Positions 1 through 8,414 of a stretch of 64,000 nt of DNA are shown here, in pieces. The stretch covers positions 124,001 to 188,000 of the forward strand of contig CAWFFM010000003.1 of the NCBI GenBank assembly GCA_963815125.1, read 5' to 3'. How positions within the stretch are numbered: the first letter of the stretch is position 1; each line of letters opens with the position of its first letter. The translations under genes were made by a program, and so were the position numbers. The notes under the pieces were generated by a model. That model searched no databases and was not told the origin of the DNA. It saw nothing but the letters and a program-made list of their open reading frames with translations. This stretch comes from Actinocatenispora sp963815125 (GTDB lineage: Bacteria > Actinomycetota > Actinomycetes > Mycobacteriales > Micromonosporaceae).

Positions 1-55
1 ACCGCAAGTTACTTCCGTTAACGCTATAGGTACCCACGAATATTCAAGTTGCTGG

Positions 56-445
56 ATGAGTGCAGGGGGGATGAGGGCAGTGACCGCTGTGCTCACGCAG
101 ACCGAACAGCTGGCACGTTCACCACTGGTGGGTGAGCCGCTGGCGGCGGCCGAGGCCGATCAGTTGGCCGGAATGTTGAAAGCTCTCGCCGACCCCGCGC
201 GGCTGCGACTGCTGAGCCTGATCCAGGCCGCGCCGCGCCGCGAGGCCTGTGTCTGTGACCTGATCGGGCCACTCGGACTCAGCCAGCCGACCGTCAGCCA
301 CCACCTGCGGGTGTTGACCGAGGCCGGCCTGCTGGAACGGGAGAAGCGGGGTGTCTGGGCGTACTACCGGATCATCCCGTCGGCGCTCACGGCCGTGGCG
401 AATCTGATCGCGCCGCCGCGACGGCGCTCCCGGCAGTCGCGCTGA
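56..445 (+). CDS. ArsR/SmtB-family metal(loid)-responsive repressor
   Basis: 129-residue winged-helix repressor. Residues about 38-110 form the ArsR fold: a helix containing LADPARLRLLSLI, a recognition helix region SQPTVSHHLRVL, and a wing region ending in GVWAYYRI. An ACVCDL motif sits at the position of the ELCVCDL metal-binding helix of ArsR/CadC relatives, so two cysteines could bind arsenite or a soft metal. The first ATG (56) is used, but ATG 71 or GTG 80 are possible and none has a clear Shine-Dalgarno. The sequence aatattcaagttg just upstream could be an operator half. No ars transport or reductase gene lies next to it in the window; genes further upstream are not visible. Family assignment is secure, inducer is inferred. 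Confidence 0.88.
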   Translation: MSAGGMRAVTAVLTQTEQLARSPLVGEPLAAAEADQLAGMLKALADPARLRLLSLIQAAPRREACVCDLIGPLGLSQPTVSHHLRVLTEAGLLEREKRGVWAYYRIIPSALTAVANLIAPPRRRSRQSR

Positions 446-510
446 CCGTACGCCCACCACGCCTGCGGGCCGCCCGGGTGAGCCGTGGCGGCCCGCGGGC
501 CGGCGTACGG
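446..510. terminator. Bipartite hairpin between convergent genes
   Basis: Two nested inverted repeats: CCGTACGCC (446-454) with GGCGTACGG (502-510), and GCGGGCCGCC (465-474) with GGCGGCCCGC (487-496). It lies in the gap between the convergent ArsR gene and the tail-anchored protein gene, so a bidirectional terminator is likely. There is no U-tract, as is common in actinobacteria. Confidence 0.6.
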
Positions 511-529
511 GGCTCCGCGGAGACGTAAT

Positions 530-1675
530 TCAGAAGAGGAACAGCAGCAGGTACGCGCCGACCAGTAGAACCAGTACGCCCAGCGCGATCAGGCCGAGCA
601 CCAGCAGCACGATCGGCAGTGCCCGACCGGTGCCGGGCGGGGCGATCGGGCGTGGCGCGGCCGTGTAGGCGCGACCCTGGTAGGCGGGCATCGGCGCGGG
701 CGGTGGTGGGGGCAGCATCTCCTGACCCGGCCGCTGCTGCATCGGCGCCGGGGCGGACACCGACCGGGCGGTCGGTGGCGTGCTGGGGACGGCGCGTACG
801 ACCGGTGGCGGCTCCACGATCCGGGGCAGCTGGCCGGTCGGCGGCCCACTGGCCCGGTGTTCCCGCCGGGGCGTCTGATGCGGTGCCGGTGCCGGTGCCG
901 GTGCCGGTGGCGGTGGCGGCGTGTGCGGTGCCTGGTGCGGTGCGCCGGGCGGCGGGGGCACCGAGATCGGTGGGCGGTGCCTACCGGGCTGCTCCGGCGG
1001 TGCGCCGCCGGAGCGCGGCCGGTGCACCTGCTGCGTACGGTCGCCCGGCGGCTGGTCGGTGACCCGCGGGATGCTGCCGGTGTCGGTGACCCGTGGGATG
1101 GATCCGGTGTCGGTGATGCGCGGGATGCTGCCGGTGTGCTGGCCGGGTGCCGGCGGCCGGATCGAACTGACCAACCGGTCGAACACCCGACGGACCCCGG
1201 CCGGCCCACTGCCGTCCAGGCTGGCGATCCACGGCTCCTCGCCGGTGAGATCGGCACCGAGGAACTCGCCCGCACCGGGGCCGCCGGTGGCCCGGGCCCA
1301 TTCGTACACCTCGCCGAGGGTGGCGCGCAGCGAGCTGTCCGAGGCAGCGGAGGGGCCCATCGTCAGGATGGTGACCCGTCGGTTCTGGTCGTCCTTGCCG
1401 CGGCAGATCTCGTACCCGCCGTGCACCCGTACGGTGGTGACGCCGCGGAACGGTCCGACGTCACGCCCGGCGCTGTTGGCCCGCTTCGTACGCTGGGAGG
1501 TCGGCTCCTCGACCGGTTCCGTCCCGCTGGAGTCCGGTGCGGGTTGGTCCGACACGGTGGGCAGCGCCACGGTCGGCCCGGCGTACGACGATTCCGCAGA
1601 GTTGCGCTCCGCAGGCGTCTGCTGCGCCGACGTCTGTTCCGCCGGCCCAGGCTCCATCGGCCCAGTAGGTTCCAT
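530..1675 (-). CDS. Pro-rich protein with C-terminal membrane anchor
   Basis: 381-residue protein of unknown function. The N-terminal 60 residues are Glu/Pro/Ala/Thr-rich. A folded stretch of about 100 residues follows (from FRGVTTVRVHGG to RRVFDRLV), then three copies of TGSIPR(I/V)TD, a long Pro/Ala/His-rich linker with alternating Pro-Ala, and a final hydrophobic segment of about 25 residues ending at the C-terminus. This is a tail-anchored topology with the bulk predicted to be cytoplasmic. The start at 1675 was chosen because GGAGAGG precedes it; the reading frame stays open further upstream. No domain name can be given with confidence. Confidence 0.7.
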   Translation of the reverse strand: MEPTGPMEPGPAEQTSAQQTPAERNSAESSYAGPTVALPTVSDQPAPDSSGTEPVEEPTSQRTKRANSAGRDVGPFRGVTTVRVHGGYEICRGKDDQNRRVTILTMGPSAASDSSLRATLGEVYEWARATGGPGAGEFLGADLTGEEPWIASLDGSGPAGVRRVFDRLVSSIRPPAPGQHTGSIPRITDTGSIPRVTDTGSIPRVTDQPPGDRTQQVHRPRSGGAPPEQPGRHRPPISVPPPPGAPHQAPHTPPPPPAPAPAPAPHQTPRREHRASGPPTGQLPRIVEPPPVVRAVPSTPPTARSVSAPAPMQQRPGQEMLPPPPPAPMPAYQGRAYTAAPRPIAPPGTGRALPIVLLVLGLIALGVLVLLVGAYLLLFLF

Positions 1676-1851
1676 CGGCCTCTCCGGCGGTACCGGGGGT
1701 CTCCCTCGACAGTGTTCGGTCTGGTGGCGCTGGTGAATCGGGTGGTGCTGTCGCGCCGGATGGCGCTGTCGCACCGGTGGTGCTGTCGTACGGCCACGGA
1801 AACGTCACACTGCGACACAATCATGACGCATCCCCGCCCGTTCGGACTGGG

Positions 1852-2601
1852 TCAGGGTACCCGCCCGGATTCATCGTGGCGGTCCGCCGGTGCCTGTTTC
1901 GTCGGCCCGCCACCCGCTGCCGCACGTCGCCGGCGCAGCGCGCCCTTGATCAGCTCGGTGAACATCGGTACCACGGAGATCACCACGATCAGCGCGATCA
2001 CCGGCAGCATGTACCGGTCGATCACGCTCGGCGGGATCACCCCGGCCAGCCGGTTGCCCAGCAGCAGGATGCCGTCGGTCCACAGCACACCGCCGACCAC
2101 GTTCCAGACGAAGAACTGCCGGGCCGGCATCTCCAGGATGCCGGCCACCGGGTTGAGGAACGCGCGGACCACCGGGATGAACCGGGCCAGCACCACGGCG
2201 CGGGAGGCACCGAACCGGTTGAAGTAGTACTCGGCCTTCTCCACGTACTGCGCCTTGAAGATCCGCGACTCCGGCCGGTCGAACAGCCCCCGGCCGAACC
2301 GGGCGCCCAGGTAGTGCCCGAGCTGCGCGCCGGCGATCGCCATCACCGGCACACCCACCATCAGCGCCGGCAGCGACAGGTGGGTGCCCAGCAGCTTCGC
2401 CGCCAGCGGCGAGGTGGCCATGCCGGCGATGAACAGCAACGTGTCGCCGGGCAGGAAGAACCCGAAGAACAGGCCGGTCTCCGCGAAGATCACCAGATAG
2501 ACACCGATCAGCCCGAAACTGGCGATCAGGGACTTGGGATCGAGCAGGTTGACCGAGAGGAGCTCGGAGATCGCCCTGGTCCTGCCGCCGTGGTCCACCA
2601 C
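1852..2601 (-). CDS. DedA-family membrane protein
   Basis: 249 residues, the usual length for DedA/SNARE-associated (VTT) proteins, which are linked to phospholipid translocation. Diagnostic parts are the re-entrant region FAETGLFFGFFLPGDTLLF near residues 40-58 with conserved Glu and PGD, the GxxLGxxxGYxxGRxxG-like segment AQLGHYLGARFGRG, and the loop ARFIPVVRAFLNPVAGI, whose Arg and Pro residues are conserved in the family. Several hydrophobic helices follow, then a basic tail. It is transcribed in the same direction as the downstream Pro-rich anchored gene with 176 bp between, so co-transcription is uncertain. Confidence 0.93.
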   Translation of the reverse strand: MVDHGGRTRAISELLSVNLLDPKSLIASFGLIGVYLVIFAETGLFFGFFLPGDTLLFIAGMATSPLAAKLLGTHLSLPALMVGVPVMAIAGAQLGHYLGARFGRGLFDRPESRIFKAQYVEKAEYYFNRFGASRAVVLARFIPVVRAFLNPVAGILEMPARQFFVWNVVGGVLWTDGILLLGNRLAGVIPPSVIDRYMLPVIALIVVISVVPMFTELIKGALRRRRAAAGGGPTKQAPADRHDESGRVP

Positions 2602-2645
2602 CGAAGACTACCGACCCGCAGAAGCTCCCCCGGCACCCCGCGTAC

Positions 2646-5171
2646 TCACAGCCGTGGATCGACCGGCTCGGACTCGCAGGCCAGTACGGCGGCCACCACC
2701 TCGTGCACCCGGTGCAGCGGTTCGCCGGCGGCCGTACGGTCCAGGGCGGCCAGCCCCAGTACGTGCTCCCGCCAGGCCATCGACCGCTTCCGGGACAGCT
2801 TGCGGTCCCGCAGTCGGGTGAGGTTCGCCGGCTCGGTGTAGTCCGGACCGTAGATGATCCGCAGATACTCCCGGCCCCGGCACTTGATCCCCGGCTGCAC
2901 CTGCCGGCCCTCCGGTACGGACAGCCCCTGGTACGGCTTGACCACCATGCCCTCGCCGCCCGCTCCGGTCAGCTCCAGCCACCAGTCCGTACCGGCCGCC
3001 ACCGAGACCTCGTCGGTGGTGTCGACCACGATCCGGCGGGTACTGGTGAACAGCTCCGGGTCGGCTTCCACCAGTCGGTCGGCCAGCGCGAGCTGACGGG
3101 CGTGGTCCAGGCCGGCGTGGCTGGCCCCCGCGCTGGCCAGCAGCGCGAACGGGGCGACCCGCAGCCCGGACGAGCCTTCGGTGGGCCAGCAGTAGCGCTG
3201 GTAGACCTCGGCGTAGGCATCCATCGCGGTCGCCTGCCCGGCCAGCCGACCGCGCAGTTCACCGGCCGGTACGCCCCGGGCCAGCGCGGCGTCCAGCACC
3301 GACAGCGCGGCCGGCAGCGCGGCGCCGGCCGCCGCGGCCACCCCGGCGTACTGGTCCCGGACCAGTTGGCCGGCCTTCGCCGACCAGGGCAGCAGTTCGG
3401 TGTCCCACAGCAGCCAGCCGGAGTCGAACTCGTCGAACAGCCCGGCCGCGCTCGCCGCGGCTCGCAGCCGGCTCAAGAGCTCGATGGTGGTGTCGTCGGC
3501 GAAGAACGCCCGCCCGGTGCGGGTGTGGATCGCGCCCGGACCGGCCACCCCGAAGGCGTCCGCCAGGGCCTCGTCGTCCCGGCTGAGCAGGACCACCGCC
3601 CGCGAGCCCATGTGCTTCTCCTCGCACACCACCCGCTCGACCCCGGCCTTCCGGTAGTCGGCGAACGCCTCCAGCGGGTACTCCAGATAGCCGTCGACCT
3701 TGGCCGTGCTGCACGGCGTCATCGTCGGCGGCAGCCAGCGCAGCAGCCGCGGGTCGATGGCGAAGCGGCTCAGCACCTCCAGCGCGGCGGCCGACTCCTC
3801 GGCGCCGACGGTGATCGCGCCGTACCCGGTGTCGATCCGGCGCCGCCCGGTCACGTCCGCCACGTCCAGCAGGTCGGGCTCGCGGGGCGGCGGGGCCAGC
3901 GGACGTACCGGCTCGTACCAGGTCTGTTCGGCCGGCACCGAGCGCAGTTCGCGTTCCGGCCAGCGCAGCGCGGTCAGGTTGCCGCCGAACGAGCAGCCGG
4001 TGTCGATGCACAGCGTGTTGTTGACCCACTCGGGGATCGGCACCGGGGTGTGCCCGTACACCACGGTCGCTGAACCCCGGTAGTCCTGCGCCCACGGGTA
4101 GCGCACCGGCAGGCCGTACTCGTCGGTCTCGCCGGTCGTCTCGCCGTACAGGCAGAACGAACGGACCCGGCCGGACGAGCGGCCCTGGTACGCCTCCTTC
4201 ACCCCGGCGTGCGCGACGACCAGCCGGCCGCCGTCGAGGCGGTAGTGCGAGACCAGCCCGTCGCAGAAGACGCGGAACTGCTCGACGGTGTCCGTGTCGA
4301 GCTTCTCGAACTGTTCCATGGTGCGCTCCAGGCCGTGCGTCACGGAGACGTCGCGGCCGGACAGTTTGCGTACCAGCTTCTGCTCGTGGTTGCCGCACAC
4401 GCACAGCGCCGTACCGGCCGCCACCATGCCCATCACCAGGCGCAGTACCCCGGGGGAGTCCGGCCCCCGGTCGACCAGGTCACCGACGAACACCGCGGTA
4501 CGGCCCTCCGGGTGCCGCGCGCCGACCGGCCGACCGGTGGCGTCGCGGTCCAGCTGCCAGCCCAGCGCGGTCAGCAGCGACTCCAGCTCCGACCGGCAGC
4601 CGTGCACGTCGCCGATGATGTCGAACGGTCCGGTCAGCTCGCGCTTGTCGTTGTACTGCTTCTCGTAGCCGATGGTGGCGGCCCCGACCTCGTCGACCGA
4701 GTTCAGTACGTACACCTTGCGGAAACCCTCACGCCGCAGGCCACGCAGCCCGCGCCGCAGGTCGGCCTGCTGCCTGCTGATGACCCGCCGACCGACCTGC
4801 CGGTCAGCTCGCGCCGCGTCGCGCTCCAGGCACACCGACTCGGGCAGGTCCAGCACGATGGCGGTGGGCAGTACGTCGTACTCGCGGGCCAGCGCGACCA
4901 GGTCCTTGCGGGCGAACTGCTGGGTGTTGGTGGCGTCCACCACGGTCAGCCGGCCGGCCCTCAGCCGCAGCCCGGCCACGTGGAACAGCGCGTCGAAGGC
5001 GTCCTTGCTGGCCGACTGGTCGTTCTCGTCGTCGGCGACCATCGCCCGGAACATGTCGGAGGACAGCACCTGGGTCGGCGCGAAATGTCGCCGCGCGAAG
5101 GTCGACTTACCCGAGCCGGACGCGCCGACGAGGGCCACCAGGGACAGATCCGGTACCAGCAGTTCGCTCAC
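2646..5171 (-). CDS. pnkp: Bacterial polynucleotide kinase-phosphatase (RNA repair)
   Basis: 841 residues with three modules in the order known for bacterial Pnkp. Residues 1-180 are a 5'-kinase with Walker A GASGSGKST (16-24). About 200-480 is a calcineurin-like 2',3' phosphatase showing DIIGDVHG, GDLVDRGPDS and CGNHEQK. The C-terminal third is a ligase-like adenylyltransferase with the nucleotidyl-lysine motif EEKHMGSR. The GTG at 5171 is preferred because homologues begin just before the P-loop. Pnkp heals broken RNA (typically tRNA cut in the anticodon loop) together with Hen1, which methylates the 3' terminal 2'-OH before ligation. Hen1 is present about 5 kb away on the same strand rather than adjacent. 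Confidence 0.95.
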   Translation of the reverse strand: MSELLVPDLSLVALVGASGSGKSTFARRHFAPTQVLSSDMFRAMVADDENDQSASKDAFDALFHVAGLRLRAGRLTVVDATNTQQFARKDLVALAREYDVLPTAIVLDLPESVCLERDAARADRQVGRRVISRQQADLRRGLRGLRREGFRKVYVLNSVDEVGAATIGYEKQYNDKRELTGPFDIIGDVHGCRSELESLLTALGWQLDRDATGRPVGARHPEGRTAVFVGDLVDRGPDSPGVLRLVMGMVAAGTALCVCGNHEQKLVRKLSGRDVSVTHGLERTMEQFEKLDTDTVEQFRVFCDGLVSHYRLDGGRLVVAHAGVKEAYQGRSSGRVRSFCLYGETTGETDEYGLPVRYPWAQDYRGSATVVYGHTPVPIPEWVNNTLCIDTGCSFGGNLTALRWPERELRSVPAEQTWYEPVRPLAPPPREPDLLDVADVTGRRRIDTGYGAITVGAEESAAALEVLSRFAIDPRLLRWLPPTMTPCSTAKVDGYLEYPLEAFADYRKAGVERVVCEEKHMGSRAVVLLSRDDEALADAFGVAGPGAIHTRTGRAFFADDTTIELLSRLRAAASAAGLFDEFDSGWLLWDTELLPWSAKAGQLVRDQYAGVAAAAGAALPAALSVLDAALARGVPAGELRGRLAGQATAMDAYAEVYQRYCWPTEGSSGLRVAPFALLASAGASHAGLDHARQLALADRLVEADPELFTSTRRIVVDTTDEVSVAAGTDWWLELTGAGGEGMVVKPYQGLSVPEGRQVQPGIKCRGREYLRIIYGPDYTEPANLTRLRDRKLSRKRSMAWREHVLGLAALDRTAAGEPLHRVHEVVAAVLACESEPVDPRL

Positions 5172-5287
5172 AAGACCGCAGTATCGTCCCCGCGCGCCAC
5201 CACCGCCCACCTGATTCCCGCCCCGGCGACAACATTCCACTTCCGGTTCTGTGGTCGAACGGGCGTCAGGGCGTCATGTACGTCTGC

Positions 5288-6289
5288 TCACTCCTGTACC
5301 TCGACATCAGTTTCGGCCAATCCGTGTGCCTCCTGCCGGTAGTCGGCAAGTTCGGCGGAGTTGTCTTTCAACCGTGCGATCGCTTCAGACGCGCGTCGTC
5401 GGAACTCCAGCCCGTCGGGCGGTGCCGTATGAGCTGAACCGGTTGTCCTGCCCAGCTTCAGCAGGGCGCGGGTGTGCTCCGCGACGATCTCCGGTCGTTC
5501 GGCCTGGATGAAGTGTCCACAGTCGACGCTGACGAAGCGGCCGTCGGGCAGGCTCTCGGCGTAGCGCCGCTGGTGTTCCCGGATGCCGTCGTACTGCTCC
5601 TCGCGCCCCTTCGGCGAGCGGGCCGCGGACAGCAGGACCGTCGGGCACCGCGGTAGCCGGGGCGGCTGCTCGCGGAAGCTCGGGATGGCGGCGGCCACCG
5701 CGCGGGCCTCCTTGCGGGTCTGCGCGACACCGTCCGGTACGAAGTCCTCGGCGACCATCGTCTCGTAGGTCTCGGCCGGGAACAGGCTGCGGAGGTTGCC
5801 GCCGGCCAGCCCACGCAGTGCCGGGAGGTGGACCAGCGCCTGACCCACCGCCAGCATCCGGTCGACCTTCCTGGTGGTCTGCTCGATGGTGTCGTACGCC
5901 GGCGCGGTCTCCGGGGTCGGATCGACCAGCAGCAGGCCCTTCAGCCGGGGCTCCAGCAGTTCTGCGGCCCGTCGCGCGACCAGCCCGCCCATGCTGTGCG
6001 CGACGAGTACGAGTTCCCCCGGCACCACGGCCTCGACCATGGCGGCGAGGTCGGCGGCCATGTCGTCGATGCTCAGCTGGGTGGTGGTCCGGCCGCTGCG
6101 GCCGAATCCGGCGCGGTCGTAGGCCACCAGGTGCGCGTCGTCGGCCAGCAGCGGGAGCACCGTGTCCCAGCAGGTCCGGCCGCAGCCCTGGCCGGCCTCG
6201 AAGACGACCCGGGCCGGCCCGCTGCCGGACTCCTCGACGTAGACGGAGCGGCCGTCGACGGCGATCTTCCGCCCGGATGCTTGTCTCAC
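5288..6289 (-). CDS. Alpha/beta-fold hydrolase
   Basis: 333 residues. Catalytic features: nucleophile elbow AHSMGG with Ser99, oxyanion-loop region EAGQGCGRT, acidic residue in LLVDPTPE, and catalytic His in VDCGHFIQAERP near residue 276. The GTG at 6289 was chosen because GGAGG lies five bases upstream and the fold starts here; the frame continues open upstream but across a divergent regulator. The C-terminal 45 residues are charged and helical and are not part of the core. No signal peptide, so cytoplasmic. It is divergently transcribed from an HTH regulator 63 bp away, which probably controls it. Substrate unknown. Confidence 0.88.
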   Translation of the reverse strand: MRQASGRKIAVDGRSVYVEESGSGPARVVFEAGQGCGRTCWDTVLPLLADDAHLVAYDRAGFGRSGRTTTQLSIDDMAADLAAMVEAVVPGELVLVAHSMGGLVARRAAELLEPRLKGLLLVDPTPETAPAYDTIEQTTRKVDRMLAVGQALVHLPALRGLAGGNLRSLFPAETYETMVAEDFVPDGVAQTRKEARAVAAAIPSFREQPPRLPRCPTVLLSAARSPKGREEQYDGIREHQRRYAESLPDGRFVSVDCGHFIQAERPEIVAEHTRALLKLGRTTGSAHTAPPDGLEFRRRASEAIARLKDNSAELADYRQEAHGLAETDVEVQE

Positions 6290-6352
6290 GTGTCCTCCAC
6301 CCGCAACGTTTTCAACTTCGATAATGGTAACGCATCTGAGATAGTAGACCCT
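6290..6352. promoter_or_regulatory. Divergent promoter, hydrolase/HTH regulator
   Basis: 63-bp AT-rich gap in a GC-rich region, between two divergent starts. On the plus strand GATAAT (about 6319-6324) is a good -10 for the regulator. On the minus strand TACCAT is possible for the hydrolase. Shared control by the regulator is inferred. Confidence 0.5.
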
Positions 6353-6982
6353 GTGGACACCGTCGACCTGCTCCTGCACCCGGTACGGATGCGCATCGTG
6401 CACGCCCTGTCCGGCACGGGCACCCTCACCACCACCCAACTGTGCGGCCGGCTGCCCGAGGTCTCCAAGGTCACCGTGTACCGGCACGTCGCCCTGCTGG
6501 TCGAGGGCGGATTCCTGGAGGTGGCAGGCGAACAGCGGGTACGCGGTGCGGTGGAGCGCCGGTACCGGCTGCGCAGCGAACGGCCCGTGATCGACGCCGC
6601 CGACGCCGCGTCGATGTCGCTGGAGGACCACCGTCGGGGATTCGGCGCGGCGATGGCCGTACTGCTCGCCGAATTCAACGCCTACCTCGACCGGGACGGC
6701 GCAGATCCGGTCGCCGACGCAGTGTCGTACCGGCAGGGCACGGTCTGGCTCAGTCCTGCGGAGATCGGGGCGATGCTCACCGAGATGGCGAAGGTGCTGC
6801 GCGCCTCGATCGGCCACGGACCCGGGCCGGGTCGGGCGCCGTACCTGCTCAGCACGATCCTGTTCCCCGCAGGTCCGGCACTGCCGGAGGATTCCCCCGC
6901 AGGTCCGGCAGCGCCGGAGGATTCCACGGCCGGTCCGGCGCCCTCGCGCGGACCCGGACCCTCAGGTGCTGGCGATGAGTAG
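6353..6982 (+). CDS. ArsR-like winged-helix transcriptional regulator
   Basis: 209 residues. Residues 1-80 form a winged helix (DTVDLLLHPVRMRIVHALS, then VSKVTVYRHVALLVEGGFL as recognition helix, then RRYRL wing). A helical effector/dimerisation part follows, and a Pro/Gly/Ala-rich tail that includes the repeated phrase AGPA(L/A)PED. The GTG at 6353 has no Shine-Dalgarno, so weak or near-leaderless initiation is likely. Its 3' end overlaps the convergent methyltransferase gene by 21 bp. Likely autoregulatory and controlling the divergent hydrolase. Resembles helix-turn-helix proteins with a YdhC/DUF2087-like layout, but no exact family is claimed. Confidence 0.85.
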   Translation: MDTVDLLLHPVRMRIVHALSGTGTLTTTQLCGRLPEVSKVTVYRHVALLVEGGFLEVAGEQRVRGAVERRYRLRSERPVIDAADAASMSLEDHRRGFGAAMAVLLAEFNAYLDRDGADPVADAVSYRQGTVWLSPAEIGAMLTEMAKVLRASIGHGPGPGRAPYLLSTILFPAGPALPEDSPAGPAAPEDSTAGPAPSRGPGPSGAGDE

Positions 6983-7828
6983 GTCCTCGCCGCTCGATGG
7001 GCGCAGACCGTCGGCCCGACCGGCGAAGTAGCGTTCGGCGAGCGCGCTACCCGGCACATGCCGGGGGTCCGTGAAGCCGGCGTCGCGGGCCAGCGCCAGC
7101 ATCTCCTGCGGGGCGTAGAGGCTGATGAACGGCGTACCGGCTGCCTGTGCCTGTGGTCTGGTCGCCTCGAACGCTGGGCGGTCGGCATCATCGAGAAGCT
7201 CGCTCGGCAGCATGAACGTCATGGCGACCGTCGAGCCGGGACCGAGGCTGGCGAGCTGGCGCAGGGTTGCCACGGTGGCGTCCCGGGTGAGGTACATGGT
7301 GACGCCGGTGCAGGCGACGACCGTCGGCCGGCCGGGATCGAACCCGCTGTCGGCCAGCTGCTGCCACCAGTCCGCACCGGCCTCGAAGTCGACCGGCACC
7401 AGCCGCAGCCGGTCGGGGACCCCGTAGCCGAGTTCGATCAGGCGTCGGCGTTTCCAGGCCAGGGTGTCCGGCTGGTCGATCTCGAACACCCGGAGGTCGG
7501 CGGCGGTCTCCGGCCTCCGCTGGGCGAACGTGTCGAGCCCGGCGCCGAGTACGACGTACTGGGTGACGCCGTGCTCCGCCTGCTCGACGACCAGGTCCTC
7601 GATGAACCGGGCCCGGGCCACGATCGCGGCACGGAACCCGCTGGTGGCGTGCGGGTCCATGTCGGGGCGGCGTTGCCAGCCCTCATCGGGATCCACCAGC
7701 CGCAGTCCGACTTCGTCGGAGATCACGTGGGGCGGCGCATCGACCCGGGTGTGCAGTGCCCGCCAGAGGGCGACCCGTACGGCGGTGCTGTCCGGTGCCC
7801 CGTCCTGTTCGTTGGCCACGACCGTCAC
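6962..7828 (-). CDS. LCM-type class I SAM-dependent methyltransferase
   Basis: 288 residues, matching the family of leucine-carboxyl-methyltransferase-like proteins common in actinobacteria (PF04072). Key parts: conserved N-terminal ARARFIEDLV helix, SAM motif I QYVVLGAGLDTFAQR, acidic motif II RVFEIDQPDTL, and PTVVACTGVTMYL. The GTG start at 7828 overlaps the VOC gene stop (GTGA), so translation is coupled. Many relatives modify polyketide or small-molecule carboxylates, but the substrate here is unknown. Last gene of a minus-strand group RHH-VOC-methyltransferase. Confidence 0.88.
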   Translation of the reverse strand: MTVVANEQDGAPDSTAVRVALWRALHTRVDAPPHVISDEVGLRLVDPDEGWQRRPDMDPHATSGFRAAIVARARFIEDLVVEQAEHGVTQYVVLGAGLDTFAQRRPETAADLRVFEIDQPDTLAWKRRRLIELGYGVPDRLRLVPVDFEAGADWWQQLADSGFDPGRPTVVACTGVTMYLTRDATVATLRQLASLGPGSTVAMTFMLPSELLDDADRPAFEATRPQAQAAGTPFISLYAPQEMLALARDAGFTDPRHVPGSALAERYFAGRADGLRPSSGEDLLIAST

Positions 7829-8169
7829 TTCCGGGCCGGAGCCTGGAGGCTCCACAGCCGGCCGTCGGGGTCGCGGACGGTCATCTCTGCGGTCCCGTAG
7901 TGGGTGTTCTCGAACGGCGTGACCACCTCGACGATCGGGTCGGCGCGGAACGTGTCCGCGTCGGGCACCTTCAGCATGAGCTGGGTCCGGGGCTCCCGGT
8001 CCTCGGGGATCTCCGCGATGAACACCGAAGGGCCGTCGCCGTTGCGGAGCTGGCCGGAGTTGTGGCCGGTGTCGAACTCCAGCGTGAAGCCCAGGGCCTG
8101 GAAGAATTTCGCGGCCTTCCCCCAGTTGTGGGTCTCCAGGAACACGGTCTCGATGCCGTCGGTCGTCAT
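7825..8169 (-). CDS. VOC/glyoxalase-like protein
   Basis: 114 residues with the two beta-alpha-beta-beta-beta units of the vicinal oxygen chelate fold: ETVFLETHNWGKAAKFFQALGF at the start and AEMTVRDPDGRLWSLQAP at the end. Metal-ligand positions are partly kept (His14 and Glu in the first unit). It could be a dioxygenase, resistance or carrier protein. It begins 1 nt after the RHH gene stop and ends overlapping the methyltransferase start, so the three form one translationally coupled operon. Confidence 0.88.
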   Translation of the reverse strand: MTTDGIETVFLETHNWGKAAKFFQALGFTLEFDTGHNSGQLRNGDGPSVFIAEIPEDREPRTQLMLKVPDADTFRADPIVEVVTPFENTHYGTAEMTVRDPDGRLWSLQAPARK

Positions 8170-8170
8170 G

Positions 8171-8350
8171 TCAGATCTCCTTCTCGGATGGCTGTCCTGC
8201 CTGCCTGCGGGTGTCGTCGAGGTAAGCGCGGAGGGCGTCCGCGACCAACGCCGAGAGGGACAGTCCCGACTCGATGGCGTGGTGTTTGACCTGCTTGATC
8301 AGCCCGAGAGGCAGGTACACGTTGAACTGCTTGACCTCGTCGTCGCGCAC
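8171..8350 (-). CDS. Ribbon-helix-helix repressor (59 aa)
   Basis: Short protein. Reading from GTG 8350 gives VRDDEVKQFNVYLPLGLI, a classic beta strand with alternating polar residues, then helix A (IKQVKHHAIESG), the turn GLS, helix B (LSALVADALRAYLDD) and a polar tail to the TGA at 8171. This is the RHH (Arc/MetJ/CopG) arrangement. It lies 1 nt upstream of the VOC gene and heads the operon. A perfect 18-bp palindrome sits 2 bp before its start codon, consistent with autorepression. It is not obviously part of a toxin-antitoxin pair since the next gene is a VOC protein. Confidence 0.85.
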   Translation of the reverse strand: MRDDEVKQFNVYLPLGLIKQVKHHAIESGLSLSALVADALRAYLDDTRRQAGQPSEKEI

Positions 8351-8352
8351 CT

Positions 8353-8370
8353 TAGGATGCTAGCATCCTA
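8353..8370. promoter_or_regulatory. 18-bp palindromic operator over -10, RHH operon
   Basis: TAGGATGCTAGCATCCTA is a perfect palindrome. Read on the minus strand it contains TAGCAT followed by exactly six bases and then the GTG start, the spacing of a -10 box in a leaderless transcript. A repressor bound here would block RNA polymerase. The divergent DUF6886 gene (start 8415) has its own -10-like TAGCGT at 8402-8407, seven bases before its ATG. Confidence 0.7.
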
Positions 8371-8414
8371 ATCGGCTAGCTGACTAGCGCCTGCGCTGCG
8401 CTAGCGTTCTCCGG

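Noticed and set aside
1777..2841. Plus-strand frame over the DedA gene
   Set aside because: Composition rich in His/Gln/Arg typical of a shadow frame; DedA is clear on the minus strand.
8171..8350. RHH gene as antitoxin of a toxin-antitoxin pair
   Set aside because: The next coupled gene is a VOC-fold protein, not a known toxin fold.
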